From positions 62,001-126,000 of the forward strand of contig NZ_JAVIFX010000007.1 in assembly GCF_031157255.1 (NCBI RefSeq): a stretch of 64,000 bases of DNA. Reading direction: 5' to 3'. How positions within the stretch are numbered: the first letter of the stretch is position 1; each line of letters opens with the position of its first letter. Positions 8,666 to 18,373 of this stretch are shown here, piece after piece. This DNA is from Bradyrhizobium sp. LHD-71. GTDB taxonomy: Bacteria > Pseudomonadota > Alphaproteobacteria > Rhizobiales > Xanthobacteraceae. The notes under the pieces are model-generated. The model had not been told where the DNA came from, searched no databases, and saw only the letters and a list, made by a program, of their open reading frames with translations. The position numbers were made by a program, and so were the translations under genes.

Positions 8666-9352
8666 ATGCCGACGAGCAAATCAGATGTCTGGGTCATTAT
8701 TCCCGCCTTCAACGAAGGATCGGTGATCGGGCGGGTGGTGCGCGAGGTGACGCACCGCTACCCGAACGTCGTGGTCGTTGACGACGGATCGACTGACTGC
8801 ACCGCAGCCAAGGCTGCAGCGGAAGGTGCCGTGGTCATCAACCATCCGATCAACCTCGGTCAGGGGGCAGCGCTGCAGACCGGGATCGAATTCGCCGTAT
8901 CGAGAGGCGCTGCGCGACTGGCGACTTTTGATGCCGACGGCCAGCACCAGGTGCGCGATATTGTCGCGTTACTCGATGCACTCGACGCCCGCGGCGTCGA
9001 CTTCGCGCTCGGGACCCGTTTTCTTGGTTCCGGCAGCAATGTGCCGACGGCACGTCGCCTGCTCCTTCGGCTTGCGGTCTGGTTCACGCGACTGACCACG
9101 GGACTGGTCGTCTCGGATACGCACAACGGCCTGCGCGCGATGACGCGCCGGGGCGCAGCGGCAATATCGATCCGCCAGAATCGCATGGCCCACGCCTCGG
9201 AGATCTTACAGCAGATCGCCGACAGCGGTCTCGACTATGTCGAAGTGCCGGTCACGGTCGCATATACTGGCTATTCCCTGACAAAGGGGCAGCGACTCAC
9301 CGGGTCGATTGATGTCATCGTCGACCTCATGGCAGAGAGGTTGCACCGATGA
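8666..9352 (+). CDS. Family 2 glycosyltransferase, polyprenyl-phosphate sugar transferase type
   Basis: 228 residues with the GT2 fold: PAFNEGSVIGRVV near the N-terminus, VVDDGSTDCT (first nucleotide-sugar Asp pair), and FDADGQHQ (metal-binding DxD-like motif, about residues 90-97). The short length and VSDTHNGLRAMTR are typical of dolichol-phosphate mannosyltransferase-like enzymes that load a sugar onto a polyprenyl phosphate on the inner face of the membrane. No C-terminal membrane segment is present; the next gene, whose start overlaps this stop by four bases, supplies one. Together with the membrane protein downstream they form a three-gene unit, probably for lipid-linked sugar transfer. 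The 289-base gap before it holds nothing I recognise. Confidence 0.85.
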   Translation: MPTSKSDVWVIIPAFNEGSVIGRVVREVTHRYPNVVVVDDGSTDCTAAKAAAEGAVVINHPINLGQGAALQTGIEFAVSRGAARLATFDADGQHQVRDIVALLDALDARGVDFALGTRFLGSGSNVPTARRLLLRLAVWFTRLTTGLVVSDTHNGLRAMTRRGAAAISIRQNRMAHASEILQQIADSGLDYVEVPVTVAYTGYSLTKGQRLTGSIDVIVDLMAERLHR

Positions 9353-9786
9353 TCGCCCAACTCGTCCTGAGTGCCCTGCTCGGCGGACTCATGATTTACG
9401 CAATCAAGGAGGCCCATAGATCGCCTTTTGTCGGCGGCATGGCGGTCGCGGTGGCGCTGGCGGGTCTGTACGTCGTCTGGGTCCCAAGCCATGCCAGCAT
9501 CGTTGCCGAATGGGTTGGCATCGGCCGCGGCGCCGACCTGATCCTGTATGTCTGGGTAGCCATAAGCCTGATCGTCATGCTCAATCTGCACCTGAAATTG
9601 CGCAGCCAGATGGAACTGATCACGACGCTTGCGCGCAACGTGGCGCTGCGCGACGCGAACCATGTTCGCGACGTCAGCAAGCGTGATGCAGGGCTACACC
9701 GCCAGCAAGACGGGCAGGACGCGGCACCTCATTGGCCGGTGAAGACACGGCACATTACGCGCGCTGCCAAGAACGCTGTGAAGTAG
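9349..9786 (+). CDS. DUF2304 membrane protein
   Basis: 145 residues, with three hydrophobic segments (about 1-18, 30-46 and 60-82) followed by a charged C-terminal tail. The segment layout, with LYVVWVP between the second and third helices and LNLHLKLRSQMELITTLARNVAL after the last, fits the DUF2304 family, which is very often encoded next to a dolichol-phosphate-mannose-synthase-like GT2. ATG at 9349 overlaps the glycosyltransferase stop (ATGA), giving translational coupling. It probably anchors the soluble transferase to the membrane or helps flip its lipid-linked sugar; this is inferred from the pairing. The last ~45 residues are hydrophilic and poorly conserved in character. Confidence 0.8.
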   Translation: MIAQLVLSALLGGLMIYAIKEAHRSPFVGGMAVAVALAGLYVVWVPSHASIVAEWVGIGRGADLILYVWVAISLIVMLNLHLKLRSQMELITTLARNVALRDANHVRDVSKRDAGLHRQQDGQDAAPHWPVKTRHITRAAKNAVK

Positions 9787-9870
9787 CGACATCATGGTTC
9801 AGCTCGCGTTGCCCTGCGTTGGAAGGTTCGCATCACCTTGCGCCGAAAGAGTCGAGAGGAAGCAAGGACC

Positions 9871-11352
9871 ATGCAGTCCGGCGAGCGGGCCGTAACCAGA
9901 CGCGGCGCCGCAGCCAGGTTGGTCGACCAGCCGGGCCGGGCGATGGGCATTGCTTGCGCGAGGATTGTCGCGACCCTTGCATTGGTGGCAGCCGGGGCAG
10001 TCATGTTGTCCTGGGTTACGCTGTTCAACGGTGCCCCCCTCGTCTTTCCAGATAGCATCACCTACGCCATTTCAGCGCTCCGGCGCGAAGTTCCCGGCGT
10101 CTTCAGCGCTTGGTACGGCATTCTGATCCTGCCGCTGCATCAAGGCATCACCTTGTGGCCGGTCATATTGGCGCAAGGGGCAATGCTGGGACATCTTCTG
10201 TATCTGGTTGTCCGCTGCGTCTCGCACGGGATCATTGGCAGGGTGGAGACGCTCACGATCATTGCCTGCCTTTCTCTCTTCTCGAGCCTGCCCTGGATTA
10301 CGGGCGAGCTCCTGCCTGATGTCTTCTCACCGGTCGTCCTCTTGGGCATCTTTCTGCTCGCCTTCTGCACTGGCCAGCTTGGTCGCGGCGAGCTTGTCTA
10401 TGTGGCGCTGCTCACGACCGTCGCCATCGCCGTTCATTTGAGTCACGTCCCGATCGCGTTCGCCCTCCTGCTGCTGGCGCTCGCCGTGCAATGGCGGATA
10501 TCGCCGGACGAGATCACTGTCCGCCGGTGGCTGGTCCTTGGCGTAGTATTTGCCTTCGGCGCCGGCGCGATGCTGGCAGTCAACTGGTCTCACTCGCGCA
10601 CACTGGCGTTTGCGCGAAACAGCAACGTTTTCCTTCTGGCGAAGTTGATCGGCGACGGACCGGGGCTGGCGTACCTCGACCAAGCGTGCCCAACAACGAC
10701 ATACGATCTCTGCGCTTATCTCGACGACATGAGAGGACGCAGCGAGGAAGATCTCAAGTGGGACGACCAGAACAGTCCCTTCAGAAAGGTCGGGGGGTTC
10801 GATCGGCTAGAGCCGGAAGCTCGCGAGATCGTCAAGGCTACGCTTAGGGCGTATCCACTTGAAATCCTGCAGCGGGCAATTCGCGATGCCGGCCGTCAGC
10901 TCTTGCGATTTCAAGCGGGCGAAAGCCTGACCGATTACCATGCGCGATTTGTCGCCTACCACCTCGGCAGCGTCTTTGCCTCCGGCGCCGTCGCATCAAT
11001 CGCACAATCCAGGCAGGCCATGGATCAACTGTCTGCGGCGGCGTTCCATCCGTTTCATGTTGTCGGGCTGATCGTCGGCACCGCTCTCTGCCTGTGGTCG
11101 CTGATCATATGGCGCAAAACCCAGCCAGCCGAGCTTATCGCCCTGCAGGTGTTCGTCATACTAGGTATCCTCTGCAACGCCGTCGTCACCGGCGCGCTTT
11201 CGGGACCGTACGATCGCTACCTGGCGCGAGTCATCTGGCTGATCCCGTTCGCCGGCCTCGTGGGCCTTGCATACGCTCACGCCCTTCGCAGGCGGAGACG
11301 TGCAGGCGCGGCGGCAGCCGAAACTACGACATCGGCTTCACAGCGCTCCTAG
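9871..11352 (+). CDS. Polytopic inner-membrane protein, possible GT-C-type glycosyltransferase
   Basis: 493 residues with about ten hydrophobic segments, starting with LALVAAGAVMLSWVTLF (about 35-51) and ending near IWLIPFAGLVGLAYAHAL. An early loop carries FPDSITYAISALRREVPG, similar in position to the acidic first periplasmic loop of GT-C glycosyltransferases that use lipid-linked sugars. A long hydrophilic loop (about 270-370, with YLDQACPTTTYDLC) lies mid-protein. ATG at 9871 was chosen over TTG at 9838 because GAGAGGAAG precedes it. It follows the GT2 and DUF2304 genes by 84 bases and is likely the acceptor-side transferase of that unit. No strict family match can be claimed. Confidence 0.65.
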   Translation: MQSGERAVTRRGAAARLVDQPGRAMGIACARIVATLALVAAGAVMLSWVTLFNGAPLVFPDSITYAISALRREVPGVFSAWYGILILPLHQGITLWPVILAQGAMLGHLLYLVVRCVSHGIIGRVETLTIIACLSLFSSLPWITGELLPDVFSPVVLLGIFLLAFCTGQLGRGELVYVALLTTVAIAVHLSHVPIAFALLLLALAVQWRISPDEITVRRWLVLGVVFAFGAGAMLAVNWSHSRTLAFARNSNVFLLAKLIGDGPGLAYLDQACPTTTYDLCAYLDDMRGRSEEDLKWDDQNSPFRKVGGFDRLEPEAREIVKATLRAYPLEILQRAIRDAGRQLLRFQAGESLTDYHARFVAYHLGSVFASGAVASIAQSRQAMDQLSAAAFHPFHVVGLIVGTALCLWSLIIWRKTQPAELIALQVFVILGILCNAVVTGALSGPYDRYLARVIWLIPFAGLVGLAYAHALRRRRRAGAAAAETTTSASQRS

Positions 11353-11421
11353 AGCGGTGGTCGACGGGCCGGCGCAGCATGGCACCTTCAGGTCCAATGC
11401 ACTGACGTTCAAAACGATCCC

Positions 11422-12039
11422 TCATTTCGCTCGGAATGCGGCGAACAATTCCGCAATACATCGCGGTCCCTCGACCTTCAGATCAAAGCTCTGGTCATGA
11501 CGCAACCAGTCCCACCACAGGCCCCTTATCATCGCCTCGAAGACCCTGGCTGCGATCGTCGGCGTCCAGCTTGATGCCAGAGAGCCGTTCTCGTGAGCCA
11601 TGGTGAAGATGCGAACGAGGTTCGCTCGCATGGCGGCGTCCGCATCCTGCTGACGCCTCAAGGCCTCGGCCATCTCGCCGACATACTCGCACCGGAACAG
11701 CAACGTCGCGTAGACGCGCATCAAGCGCGGATCGTTGGCGATCGTATTGACTGCATCCAGCGACACACTCTCGATGAACCCCAGCGGATCCGGGTGGCCG
11801 TCGGCGACGGCCTGTTGAACCATCGCTTCCTGCGGCAAACGCACCCGTTCATGAAGAGCCCTGAACAGCGCCACCTTGTCGGAGAAATGCCAATAGATTG
11901 CTCCACGCGTCACGCCGACGTCTTCGGCGATGTGCTCCAGCGACGTCTGCATCACGCCGCGCGCGAAAAATAACCGCTCCGCAGCATCGAGGATTCTCTC
12001 GCGCGTCTCCTCGGCCTCCGCCTTGGTCTTTCGTGCCAT
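11422..12039 (-). CDS. TetR-family repressor of the adjacent RND pump (AcrR/TtgR type)
   Basis: 205 residues. The helix-turn-helix is at about 10-58: ETRERILDAAERLFFARG, then TSLEHIAEDVGVTRGAIYWHF, the wording typical of AcrR/TtgR/SmeT-type repressors. The C-terminal ligand-binding domain has the FEAMIRGLWWDWL pattern of this group. ATG at 12039 has AAAGAGGTG before it; earlier in-frame starts would run into the operator. It is divergent from the AcrA-like gene, and an AcrR-like palindrome sits between the two start codons. It most likely represses both transcripts until a toxic ligand binds. Confidence 0.9.
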   Translation of the reverse strand: MARKTKAEAEETRERILDAAERLFFARGVMQTSLEHIAEDVGVTRGAIYWHFSDKVALFRALHERVRLPQEAMVQQAVADGHPDPLGFIESVSLDAVNTIANDPRLMRVYATLLFRCEYVGEMAEALRRQQDADAAMRANLVRIFTMAHENGSLASSWTPTIAARVFEAMIRGLWWDWLRHDQSFDLKVEGPRCIAELFAAFRAK

Positions 12040-12051
12040 AAAACACCTCTT

Positions 12052-12075
12052 TACATACCTTCTCGTATGTATGTA
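12052..12075. promoter_or_regulatory. AcrR-like operator
   Basis: TACATAC at 12052-12058 and GTATGTA at 12065-12071 form an inverted repeat with a 6-base spacer, and GTATG-TA repeats to 12075. Seen at 24-base scale it starts TACATAC and ends ATGTATGTA, the same architecture as the E. coli acrR-acrA operator. It lies 13 bases from the repressor start codon and 38 from the start of the adaptor gene. Confidence 0.75.
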
Positions 12076-12113
12076 TGCTGCAGGGCACAATAGCAACCCG
12101 GCAAAGGAAGCAC

Positions 12114-13274
12114 ATGCCGTTGAATACAAAGACTTTCTTTCGATTCGGGACAATTGCTATTGCGCTCGCATCGGCCGGGTGTGACGGCAACGCGCCGGCT
12201 GCGGCCCCGCCTCCGCCCACTGTTTCGATCATCAAGGTCAAGGCCGAGCCGGTCCCGCTCAGCTTCCCCTATGCCGGCAGGATTGCGGCGTTCAAGGAAG
12301 TGGAGGTTCGCGCGCGCGTCCCGGGCATTCTTCAGGAAAAGTCCTTCACTGAAGGAGCTGCCGTCAAGGCGGGCGACGTCCTGTTCCGTATCGATCCGGC
12401 GCCCTACCAGGCCGAACTGGCCTCGACAGAGGCGCAGCTGAAAGAAGCACAAGCGCAACTGGCGCGTACGCAACGCGACGCCGAGCGCGCGACCACCTTG
12501 CTCGAGCGTCAGGTCGGGACCGAGAAGGCTCGCGACGACGCTGTATCGGCCTATGAGTTGGCGAAGGCGGGCGTGGTCGGCGCCGAGGCCAGGGTCAAGA
12601 CCGCCAGGATCAACCTTGGCTACACGACGATCACCGCACCGATCGCCGGAACGATCTCAACGCGCGTCCTGCCTGAAGGCAGCCTCGTCGGCACCAACGC
12701 CAACGATACCCTGCTGACCCGCATCAGCCAGCTTGATCCCGTGTACGTGTACTTTTCATTCGCTGATACGGAAGCGACGGAAATTCGCCAGCTTGTCGAT
12801 AGTGGCGCAGGAGAAGGCCCTCCGGATGGCAAGCTGCAGGTCAAGATCACCTTCGGTGACGGCAAAGGCTACGACCACAGAGGATATGTCGACTTCACCG
12901 ACAGCAATCTCGACCTGAACACGGGAACGCTGCGCGCCCGTGCCGTCGTGCCCAATCCAGAAAGCCGGTTGCGACCGGGCCAGTTCGTCCGTGTATCTGT
13001 CGAAGGGATTACCCGGAACGGAGCCATCGTCGTTCCGCAAGCCGCAGTGATGCAAGGACCGCAAGGCCAGTTCGTCTACGCTCTTGAGGCCGACGACAAG
13101 GCGCAGGTCCGGCCGGTGACGATCGGCCGCGAAGTCGCGGACGGGTGGATCATCGAGAAGGGCCTGAAAGCGGGCGACAGGATCGTCACCGAGGGTGTGA
13201 TCAAGGTCAGGCCGGGAGCTCCGGTCACCGTTGCATCGGGCGAGGCCCCAAGAAAAGAAGCCGCGCAGCGATGA
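12114..13274 (+). CDS. RND efflux periplasmic adaptor (AcrA/MexA family)
   Basis: 386 residues. An N-terminal export signal ends ALASAGC, which may be a lipobox although the -3 residue (Ser) is unusual. The lipoyl-like half ([34 protein letters not shown]) is followed by a coiled-coil hairpin rich in Ala/Glu/Gln (about 95-160), the second lipoyl half ([16 protein letters not shown]), and beta-barrel and membrane-proximal domains ending VTVASGEAP. The protein bridges the inner-membrane pump to an outer-membrane channel. Start at ATG 12114, with AAAGGAAG just upstream; an ATG at 12075 lies inside the operator. The stop overlaps the pump gene start by four bases. Confidence 0.92.
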   Translation: MPLNTKTFFRFGTIAIALASAGCDGNAPAAAPPPPTVSIIKVKAEPVPLSFPYAGRIAAFKEVEVRARVPGILQEKSFTEGAAVKAGDVLFRIDPAPYQAELASTEAQLKEAQAQLARTQRDAERATTLLERQVGTEKARDDAVSAYELAKAGVVGAEARVKTARINLGYTTITAPIAGTISTRVLPEGSLVGTNANDTLLTRISQLDPVYVYFSFADTEATEIRQLVDSGAGEGPPDGKLQVKITFGDGKGYDHRGYVDFTDSNLDLNTGTLRARAVVPNPESRLRPGQFVRVSVEGITRNGAIVVPQAAVMQGPQGQFVYALEADDKAQVRPVTIGREVADGWIIEKGLKAGDRIVTEGVIKVRPGAPVTVASGEAPRKEAAQR

Positions 13275-16200
13275 AGACCAATCCGTTCATCGACCGTCCC
13301 GTCTTCGCGGCGGTGATCGCCATCCTGTTCGTGCTCGCCGGCGTAGTCGCGATGCGCGCCCTGCCGGTTGAACAGTATCCCCAGATCGTTCCGCCCCAGG
13401 TCGTGGTGCAGGCCACCTACCCGGGCGCAAGCGCCGAAACCGTCGCGCAGACCGTCGCCGCTCCGCTGGAGCAGCAGATCAACGGCGTCGAGAACATGCT
13501 CTACATGCAGTCGACGAGCTCCAGCGCCGGCACGATGCGCATTACCGTGACCTTTCAGATCGGGACAAATCCTGATCAGGCGACCATCAACGTCAACAAC
13601 CGCGTGCAACGGGCCGTATCGACGTTGCCCGCAGAGGTGACGCGGCAAGGGCTCATCGTCAACAAGCAGTCGAGCTCGATCCTGGCGCTGATCACCATGT
13701 CGGCGACGGACCAACGCTACGACTCGATCTACCTGAGCAACTACGCGCTCTTGAACGTGATCGACGAACTGAAGCGGATACCTGGTATCGGCGACGCTTC
13801 GCTGTTCGGCGCCAAGAACTACTCCATGCGCGTCTGGCTGCGGCCCGACAAGCTTGCCCAGTACGACCTGACGCCCGGCGACGTCGCCACGGCCATCCGC
13901 GAACAGAACGCTCAATTCGCAGCAGGCCGGTTCGGCGAAGAACCCACGCAGAACGACCTGGCCTACACCTACTCGGTCAACACTGAAGGCCGCTTGCCGG
14001 ACGTCGCCGCGTTCGAAGACGTCATCATTCGCGCGGACGCGAATGCCGCAACCTTGCGGCTCAAAGATATCGCGCGGGTCGAGCTCGGCGCGCAGAACTA
14101 CTCGTTCGTCGCCACGCTGAACGGCTCGCCGACGGTCCCGATCGGCGTCTACCTGCAGCCCGGCGCCAACGCGCTGGGAACACTTGATGCGGTGCGGGCG
14201 CGCATGGCCGAGCTGAAGACCACCTTTCCGCAGGGGATCGAATACTCGATTCCCTTCGATACGACGCTGTTCGTCAGGGTCTCGATCGAGGAAGTGATCA
14301 AGACCTTCGTGGAGGCGATGATTCTTGTCATCGTCGTCGTGTTCGTCTTCCTGCAGAACTGGCGGGCGACCCTCATTCCGGTGCTGGCCGTGCCCGTATC
14401 CATCCTGGGCACATTCGCGGGCATGTATGCACTCGGCTTCTCCATCAACCTTCTGACGCTGTTCGGGCTGGTGCTTGCAATCGGCATTGTCGTCGACGAC
14501 GCCATCGTCGTGCTCGAGAACGTCGAACGCATCATGACGACGGAAAAGCTCTCCCCCCGCGATGCCGCGATCAAGGCGATGCAGGAGGTGACCGGGCCGG
14601 TCGTCGCCATCGTGCTCGTCCTGTGCGCGGTGTTCATTCCAGTCGCCTTCATGGGCGGACTCGCCGGCGAGATGTATCGCCAGTTCGCGGTGACGATCGC
14701 CGTCTCGGTGACCATCTCCGGTATCGTCGCACTCACCTTGAGTCCGGCGCTCTGCGCATTGCTCCTGAAGGGCGGACACCACGAACCGGCTGCGCCGTTC
14801 CGCTGGTTCAACCGGGTCTTCGACCGCATGACGGAAGGCTATACGTCGGGCGTTCGCTTTCTCCTGCGGCGCGCGGCGCTTGGCGTCTGCCTGTTCGCGG
14901 TGCTGATCGCCGTGACCGGCTTCCTGTTCCTGCGGATTCCCGGCGCGCTCGTCCCCGACGAGGATCAAGGCAGCATCTTCACCGTCGGCATGTTGCCGCC
15001 CGCAGCGGCGCTGACGCGTACGCAAAAGGTGATGGACACCGTCAACAAGAGCATCTTGGAAAGCCCCTCCGTCAGTGACGTGATCAGTTTCTCCGGATTC
15101 GACTTGCTCGCCGGGGTTCAGAGGCCCAGCGCCGGCGTCTCGTTCGTTCAGCTCAAGGACTGGAAAGAGCGGCACGACGCCTCGCAAAGTGCGGCAGCGC
15201 TGGCCCGATCGTTTTTTGCACTCAACGGCCCGGTCAAGGACGCCATGATTCTTGCTTTCACGCCACCGCCGATCATGGGCATGAGCAACACCGGCGGCTT
15301 TGAAGCGTTCGTGCAGGACCGCGGCGGTGCAGGGCCGCAGCGGTTGATCGAAGCCACACAAAAGCTCGTCGAGGCCGCTTCGAAGCGCCCCGAGCTGGCG
15401 GGCGTGCAAACGACCTTCGTCAACAATGTCCCTCAGTACAAGATTCACCTCGACAGGGAAAAGGCCAAGGCGCTCGGCGTGCCGATCGCATCGATCTTCG
15501 AGACCATGCAGAGCACATTCGGAAGCCTGTATGTCAACGACTTCACGCTGTTCGGCAGAAACTATCAGGTCAACCTGCAGTCGGAGGCGAATTACCGCGA
15601 GCGGCCGGAGGACCTTAAACAGGTGTTCGTGAAGTCCATCTCCGGCAGCATGATCCCGATCGACACCCTGCTCCGCGTGGAAAGGATCATCGGACCCGAT
15701 CAGGTCGATCGCTTCAACGCCTTCACGGCCGCCAAGGTGATGGGCAATCCGGCGCCGGGCTTTTCCTCGGGGCAGGCGATCAAAGCCATGCAGGAGGCGA
15801 GCAAGAGTCTGCCGGACGGCTATCAGGTCGCCTGGACCGGATCCGCGTTCCAGGAAATCGCAACGGGCGGCACCGGCAGCCAGGCGCTGATCTTCGGGTT
15901 GATCATGGTGTTCCTGATCCTCGCCGCCCAATACGAGCGCTGGTCGCTTCCCTTTGCGGTCGTGCTCGCGGTGCCGTTCGCACTGTTCGGCGCGCTTGTC
16001 GCCATCTGGCTGCGCGGCCTGAACAACGACGTCTACTTTCAGATCGGCCTCGTGACGCTGATCGGTCTGGCGTCAAAGAACGCAATCCTGATCGTCGAGT
16101 TCGCGGTGCTCAAACGGCGCGAAGGACTGAGTGTGATGGATGCGGCGATCGAAGCCGCGAGGCTCCGGTTTCGGCCCATCATCATGACATCACTCGCCTT

Positions 16201-16402
16201 CATTCTGGGCTGCGTTCCGCTGGCGTTGTCGAGCGGCGCTGGTGCTGCCAGCCGTCACTCGATCGGCACCGGCGTCATCGGCGGAATGCTGGCAGCGACG
16301 TTCATCGCGGTATTTTTCATACCGCTGTTCTACCGGCTGATCTCGAGAGAGAGGATGAGGCCCGCGAACATGCCTGTCGCCCAACACGAACATTCCGGCT
16401 GA
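13271..16402 (+). CDS. RND multidrug efflux pump, inner-membrane subunit (AcrB/HAE1 family)
   Basis: 1043 residues, the normal HAE1 length. The N-terminus [20 protein letters not shown] is typical. The proton-relay aspartates are the DD of [17 protein letters not shown] in the fourth transmembrane helix; [13 protein letters not shown]-type and [16 protein letters not shown] porter motifs are present in this protein's own variant ([15 protein letters not shown]). The C-terminal membrane half ends with [21 protein letters not shown]. It exports drugs, solvents or plant phenolics from periplasm and membrane using the proton gradient. It is coupled to the adaptor by an ATGA overlap. No outer-membrane factor gene follows, so a TolC-like protein from elsewhere must complete the pump. 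Confidence 0.95.
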   Translation: MKTNPFIDRPVFAAVIAILFVLAGVVAMRALPVEQYPQIVPPQVVVQATYPGASAETVAQTVAAPLEQQINGVENMLYMQSTSSSAGTMRITVTFQIGTNPDQATINVNNRVQRAVSTLPAEVTRQGLIVNKQSSSILALITMSATDQRYDSIYLSNYALLNVIDELKRIPGIGDASLFGAKNYSMRVWLRPDKLAQYDLTPGDVATAIREQNAQFAAGRFGEEPTQNDLAYTYSVNTEGRLPDVAAFEDVIIRADANAATLRLKDIARVELGAQNYSFVATLNGSPTVPIGVYLQPGANALGTLDAVRARMAELKTTFPQGIEYSIPFDTTLFVRVSIEEVIKTFVEAMILVIVVVFVFLQNWRATLIPVLAVPVSILGTFAGMYALGFSINLLTLFGLVLAIGIVVDDAIVVLENVERIMTTEKLSPRDAAIKAMQEVTGPVVAIVLVLCAVFIPVAFMGGLAGEMYRQFAVTIAVSVTISGIVALTLSPALCALLLKGGHHEPAAPFRWFNRVFDRMTEGYTSGVRFLLRRAALGVCLFAVLIAVTGFLFLRIPGALVPDEDQGSIFTVGMLPPAAALTRTQKVMDTVNKSILESPSVSDVISFSGFDLLAGVQRPSAGVSFVQLKDWKERHDASQSAAALARSFFALNGPVKDAMILAFTPPPIMGMSNTGGFEAFVQDRGGAGPQRLIEATQKLVEAASKRPELAGVQTTFVNNVPQYKIHLDREKAKALGVPIASIFETMQSTFGSLYVNDFTLFGRNYQVNLQSEANYRERPEDLKQVFVKSISGSMIPIDTLLRVERIIGPDQVDRFNAFTAAKVMGNPAPGFSSGQAIKAMQEASKSLPDGYQVAWTGSAFQEIATGGTGSQALIFGLIMVFLILAAQYERWSLPFAVVLAVPFALFGALVAIWLRGLNNDVYFQIGLVTLIGLASKNAILIVEFAVLKRREGLSVMDAAIEAARLRFRPIIMTSLAFILGCVPLALSSGAGAASRHSIGTGVIGGMLAATFIAVFFIPLFYRLISRERMRPANMPVAQHEHSG

Positions 16403-16422
16403 GAACGTTGCGGAGCGATCTT

Positions 16423-16938
16423 TCAAGGCTTCCGGCTCGGGGCGATGAACGGATTTGTCTCCGGCCCTTCGCGTATATTCCTTTCGAAGCACGCCTCGAG
16501 CCGCTCGAGTGCCAACGCGCTCTTGCCCAACGGAACGCGCAGCGTTGCGCCCTCGCCGCGGACGTCAAGTGTGTTCGCGGCCTTCAGCTTTGAGTGGAAT
16601 GCCTTGTCCGCGAGTGTAATCGTAACACCTCTTGTTTCGGCGAGCGCTTTGGCTTCCGCCGACTGGTTGCCGGCCGTCAGACGAACCGGGTAGGCTTTGC
16701 CGCGCTCAAGTTTCCATTTGGGTGAATCGAGAAGCAACAACAAACCGTCTTCCGCCCGGACAAAACTGATCCCAAGATCTTCCGTCGTTCGGCTCATCGA
16801 GCAGCTCTCGAACTTGCCCGCCTTGGAGGTGGTCGCGATGGTCCAGGGGCCGATAACGACGGTCTGGTCCGGCTGCTGCGCAAATGCGGATGATGTGAGC
16901 AAGAGAAAGGAAACAGGGACAACGTAACGCCTCATCAT
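16423..16938 (-). CDS. Invasion-associated locus B (IalB)-like periplasmic protein
   Basis: 171 residues with a signal peptide (MMRRYVVPVSFLLLTSSAFA, cleaved before QQPDQT). The mature part has the IalB-family layout: GPWTIATTSKAGKFESCSMSR near the start, repeated beta strands, GVTITLADKAFHSKLKAANTLDVRG, and a late Cys in ALERLEACFERNI that could pair with the first. IalB-like proteins are periplasmic or outer-membrane-associated and are common in rhizobia without a proven role. ATG at 16938 follows AAGGAGAGAA. It converges on the RND pump gene. The 434-base stretch 16939-17372 upstream holds no gene or element I can name. Confidence 0.7.
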   Translation of the reverse strand: MMRRYVVPVSFLLLTSSAFAQQPDQTVVIGPWTIATTSKAGKFESCSMSRTTEDLGISFVRAEDGLLLLLDSPKWKLERGKAYPVRLTAGNQSAEAKALAETRGVTITLADKAFHSKLKAANTLDVRGEGATLRVPLGKSALALERLEACFERNIREGPETNPFIAPSRKP

Positions 16939-17372
16939 TTCTCTCCTTGATCCGAACGCGAAATAACCGGCGACATCCGACCGCAACTATCCGACACGCT
17001 CTCATGTCGCCGAGCATTGAATGGGTTTTTCTGGCGGCTGATGATGCGAAGGTTTGGAGCCAGACTTCTAGGCTACCCGGCAGGGCCGCCGGGCTCGAAT
17101 CGCGATCTTAGCGCTCGGCCAATGGCCGCTCGGCACGCACCGAAACAATCGGATGCGCCGACCCCAGGCCATGCGTCATCATCCATGAGAGTCCTCCCGC
17201 GGGGATTCTTTGATTTCCGGGCAGCAGCGCGCCCCTCGATCCACCTCGTGATAAGATAAACGCGCCGACGATGCGCTCGTTCCATCCATGCTGTCTGAGA
17301 AGGGTTGAGACAGCTGTGATAAGGCCGCAAGCTCAACGGCTGTTGCCTGCGCTGCACGCCTGACCATCGCGT

Positions 17373-18365
17373 TCACAGAGCACGGCCCGTCCACTTTTGG
17401 ACAAGGCCGACGATGCCTCCTCGCAAAAGCGACACGCACACAATAAAGATCGCGCCCTGCACGACCGTGGTCCAGGCGCCGAAGTTCGCCAGGTAGTTCT
17501 GCATCGAGACGATGACCAGCGCCCCCACGATCGGTCCGAGCATGGTGCCCAGACCACCGACCAGCGTGATCAAGACAACCTCGCCCGAGGTCGACCAATG
17601 CACGTCGGTCAGCGAGGCGAGCTGGAAGACGATCGCCTTCGTCGCTCCTGCGAGGCCGGCGAGAGCCGCGGAGAGCGTGAAGAGAAGCACTTTATAGTGG
17701 CGCGTGCGGTAACCCAGCGATATTGCGCGGGGCTCATTGTCCCTGATCGCCTTGCAAATCTGTCCGAACGGGGAACGCACGATGCGATAGACGAAGAGCA
17801 GGCCGGCCAGGAAGATGCCGGCGACGACGGCGTAGAGCATCCTGTCGTCAGCGAGGTCCAGGAGGCCGAACAGCTTGCCGCGCGGAACGCCCTGGATGCC
17901 ATTCTCGCCGCCGGTGAGTTCCGGTGTCTGCACCGAAACGAAGTAGAGAAGCTGCGCCAAAGCAAGCGTAATCATGGCGAAATAGATGCCCTGTCGCCTT
18001 ATCGCGATCGCACCGAAGATGGAGCCGAGGATAGCGGAAGACAGAGCGCCAAGGACGATCGCAAGCTCCGGCGCAAGGCCGCCGTACTTTGCCGCGTATG
18101 CCCCGACATAGCTGGCGAGACCGAAGAAGGCAGCGTGTCCAAAAGAAAGCAATCCACCGTATCCGAGCAGCATGTTGAACGACAGGCCGAACAGTGCGAA
18201 GCAAAGTACCTGCATCAGGAAGACGGGATAGGCGACGAACGGCGCGATCGCCAACACGAGCGCCAGCACCAGGAAGGTCGCTCGGTACCGGCGTCGCACA
18301 ACAGTTTCATCATCGGGGAGGACAAGATCGGCAACCACGGAGCCGGAGAGAACTGGAACTGTCAT
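17373..18365 (-). CDS. livM: Branched-chain amino-acid-type ABC transporter permease, LivM family
   Basis: 330 residues, eight to ten membrane spans. LivM hallmarks are present: LSFNMLLGYGGLLSFGHAAFFGLASYVGAY (about 65-94), the loop RRQGIYFAMITLALAQ, and RSPFGQICKAIRDNEPRAISLGY, which forms the coupling helix that contacts the ATPase. The start ATG 18365 is chosen because the longer upstream frame reads through the LivH gene in another phase. It forms the permease pair with LivH (8 bases upstream), the third to last steps of a five-gene importer operon. Ligand: probably branched-chain or aromatic/aliphatic acids rather than proven leucine. Confidence 0.9.
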   Translation of the reverse strand: MTVPVLSGSVVADLVLPDDETVVRRRYRATFLVLALVLAIAPFVAYPVFLMQVLCFALFGLSFNMLLGYGGLLSFGHAAFFGLASYVGAYAAKYGGLAPELAIVLGALSSAILGSIFGAIAIRRQGIYFAMITLALAQLLYFVSVQTPELTGGENGIQGVPRGKLFGLLDLADDRMLYAVVAGIFLAGLLFVYRIVRSPFGQICKAIRDNEPRAISLGYRTRHYKVLLFTLSAALAGLAGATKAIVFQLASLTDVHWSTSGEVVLITLVGGLGTMLGPIVGALVIVSMQNYLANFGAWTTVVQGAIFIVCVSLLRGGIVGLVQKWTGRAL

Positions 18366-18373
18366 GTTTGAGC

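Noticed and set aside
13076-15931. 951-codon open frame on the minus strand
   Set aside because: It lies antisense to the intact AcrB-type pump gene, has no domain and is a result of high GC content and codon bias.
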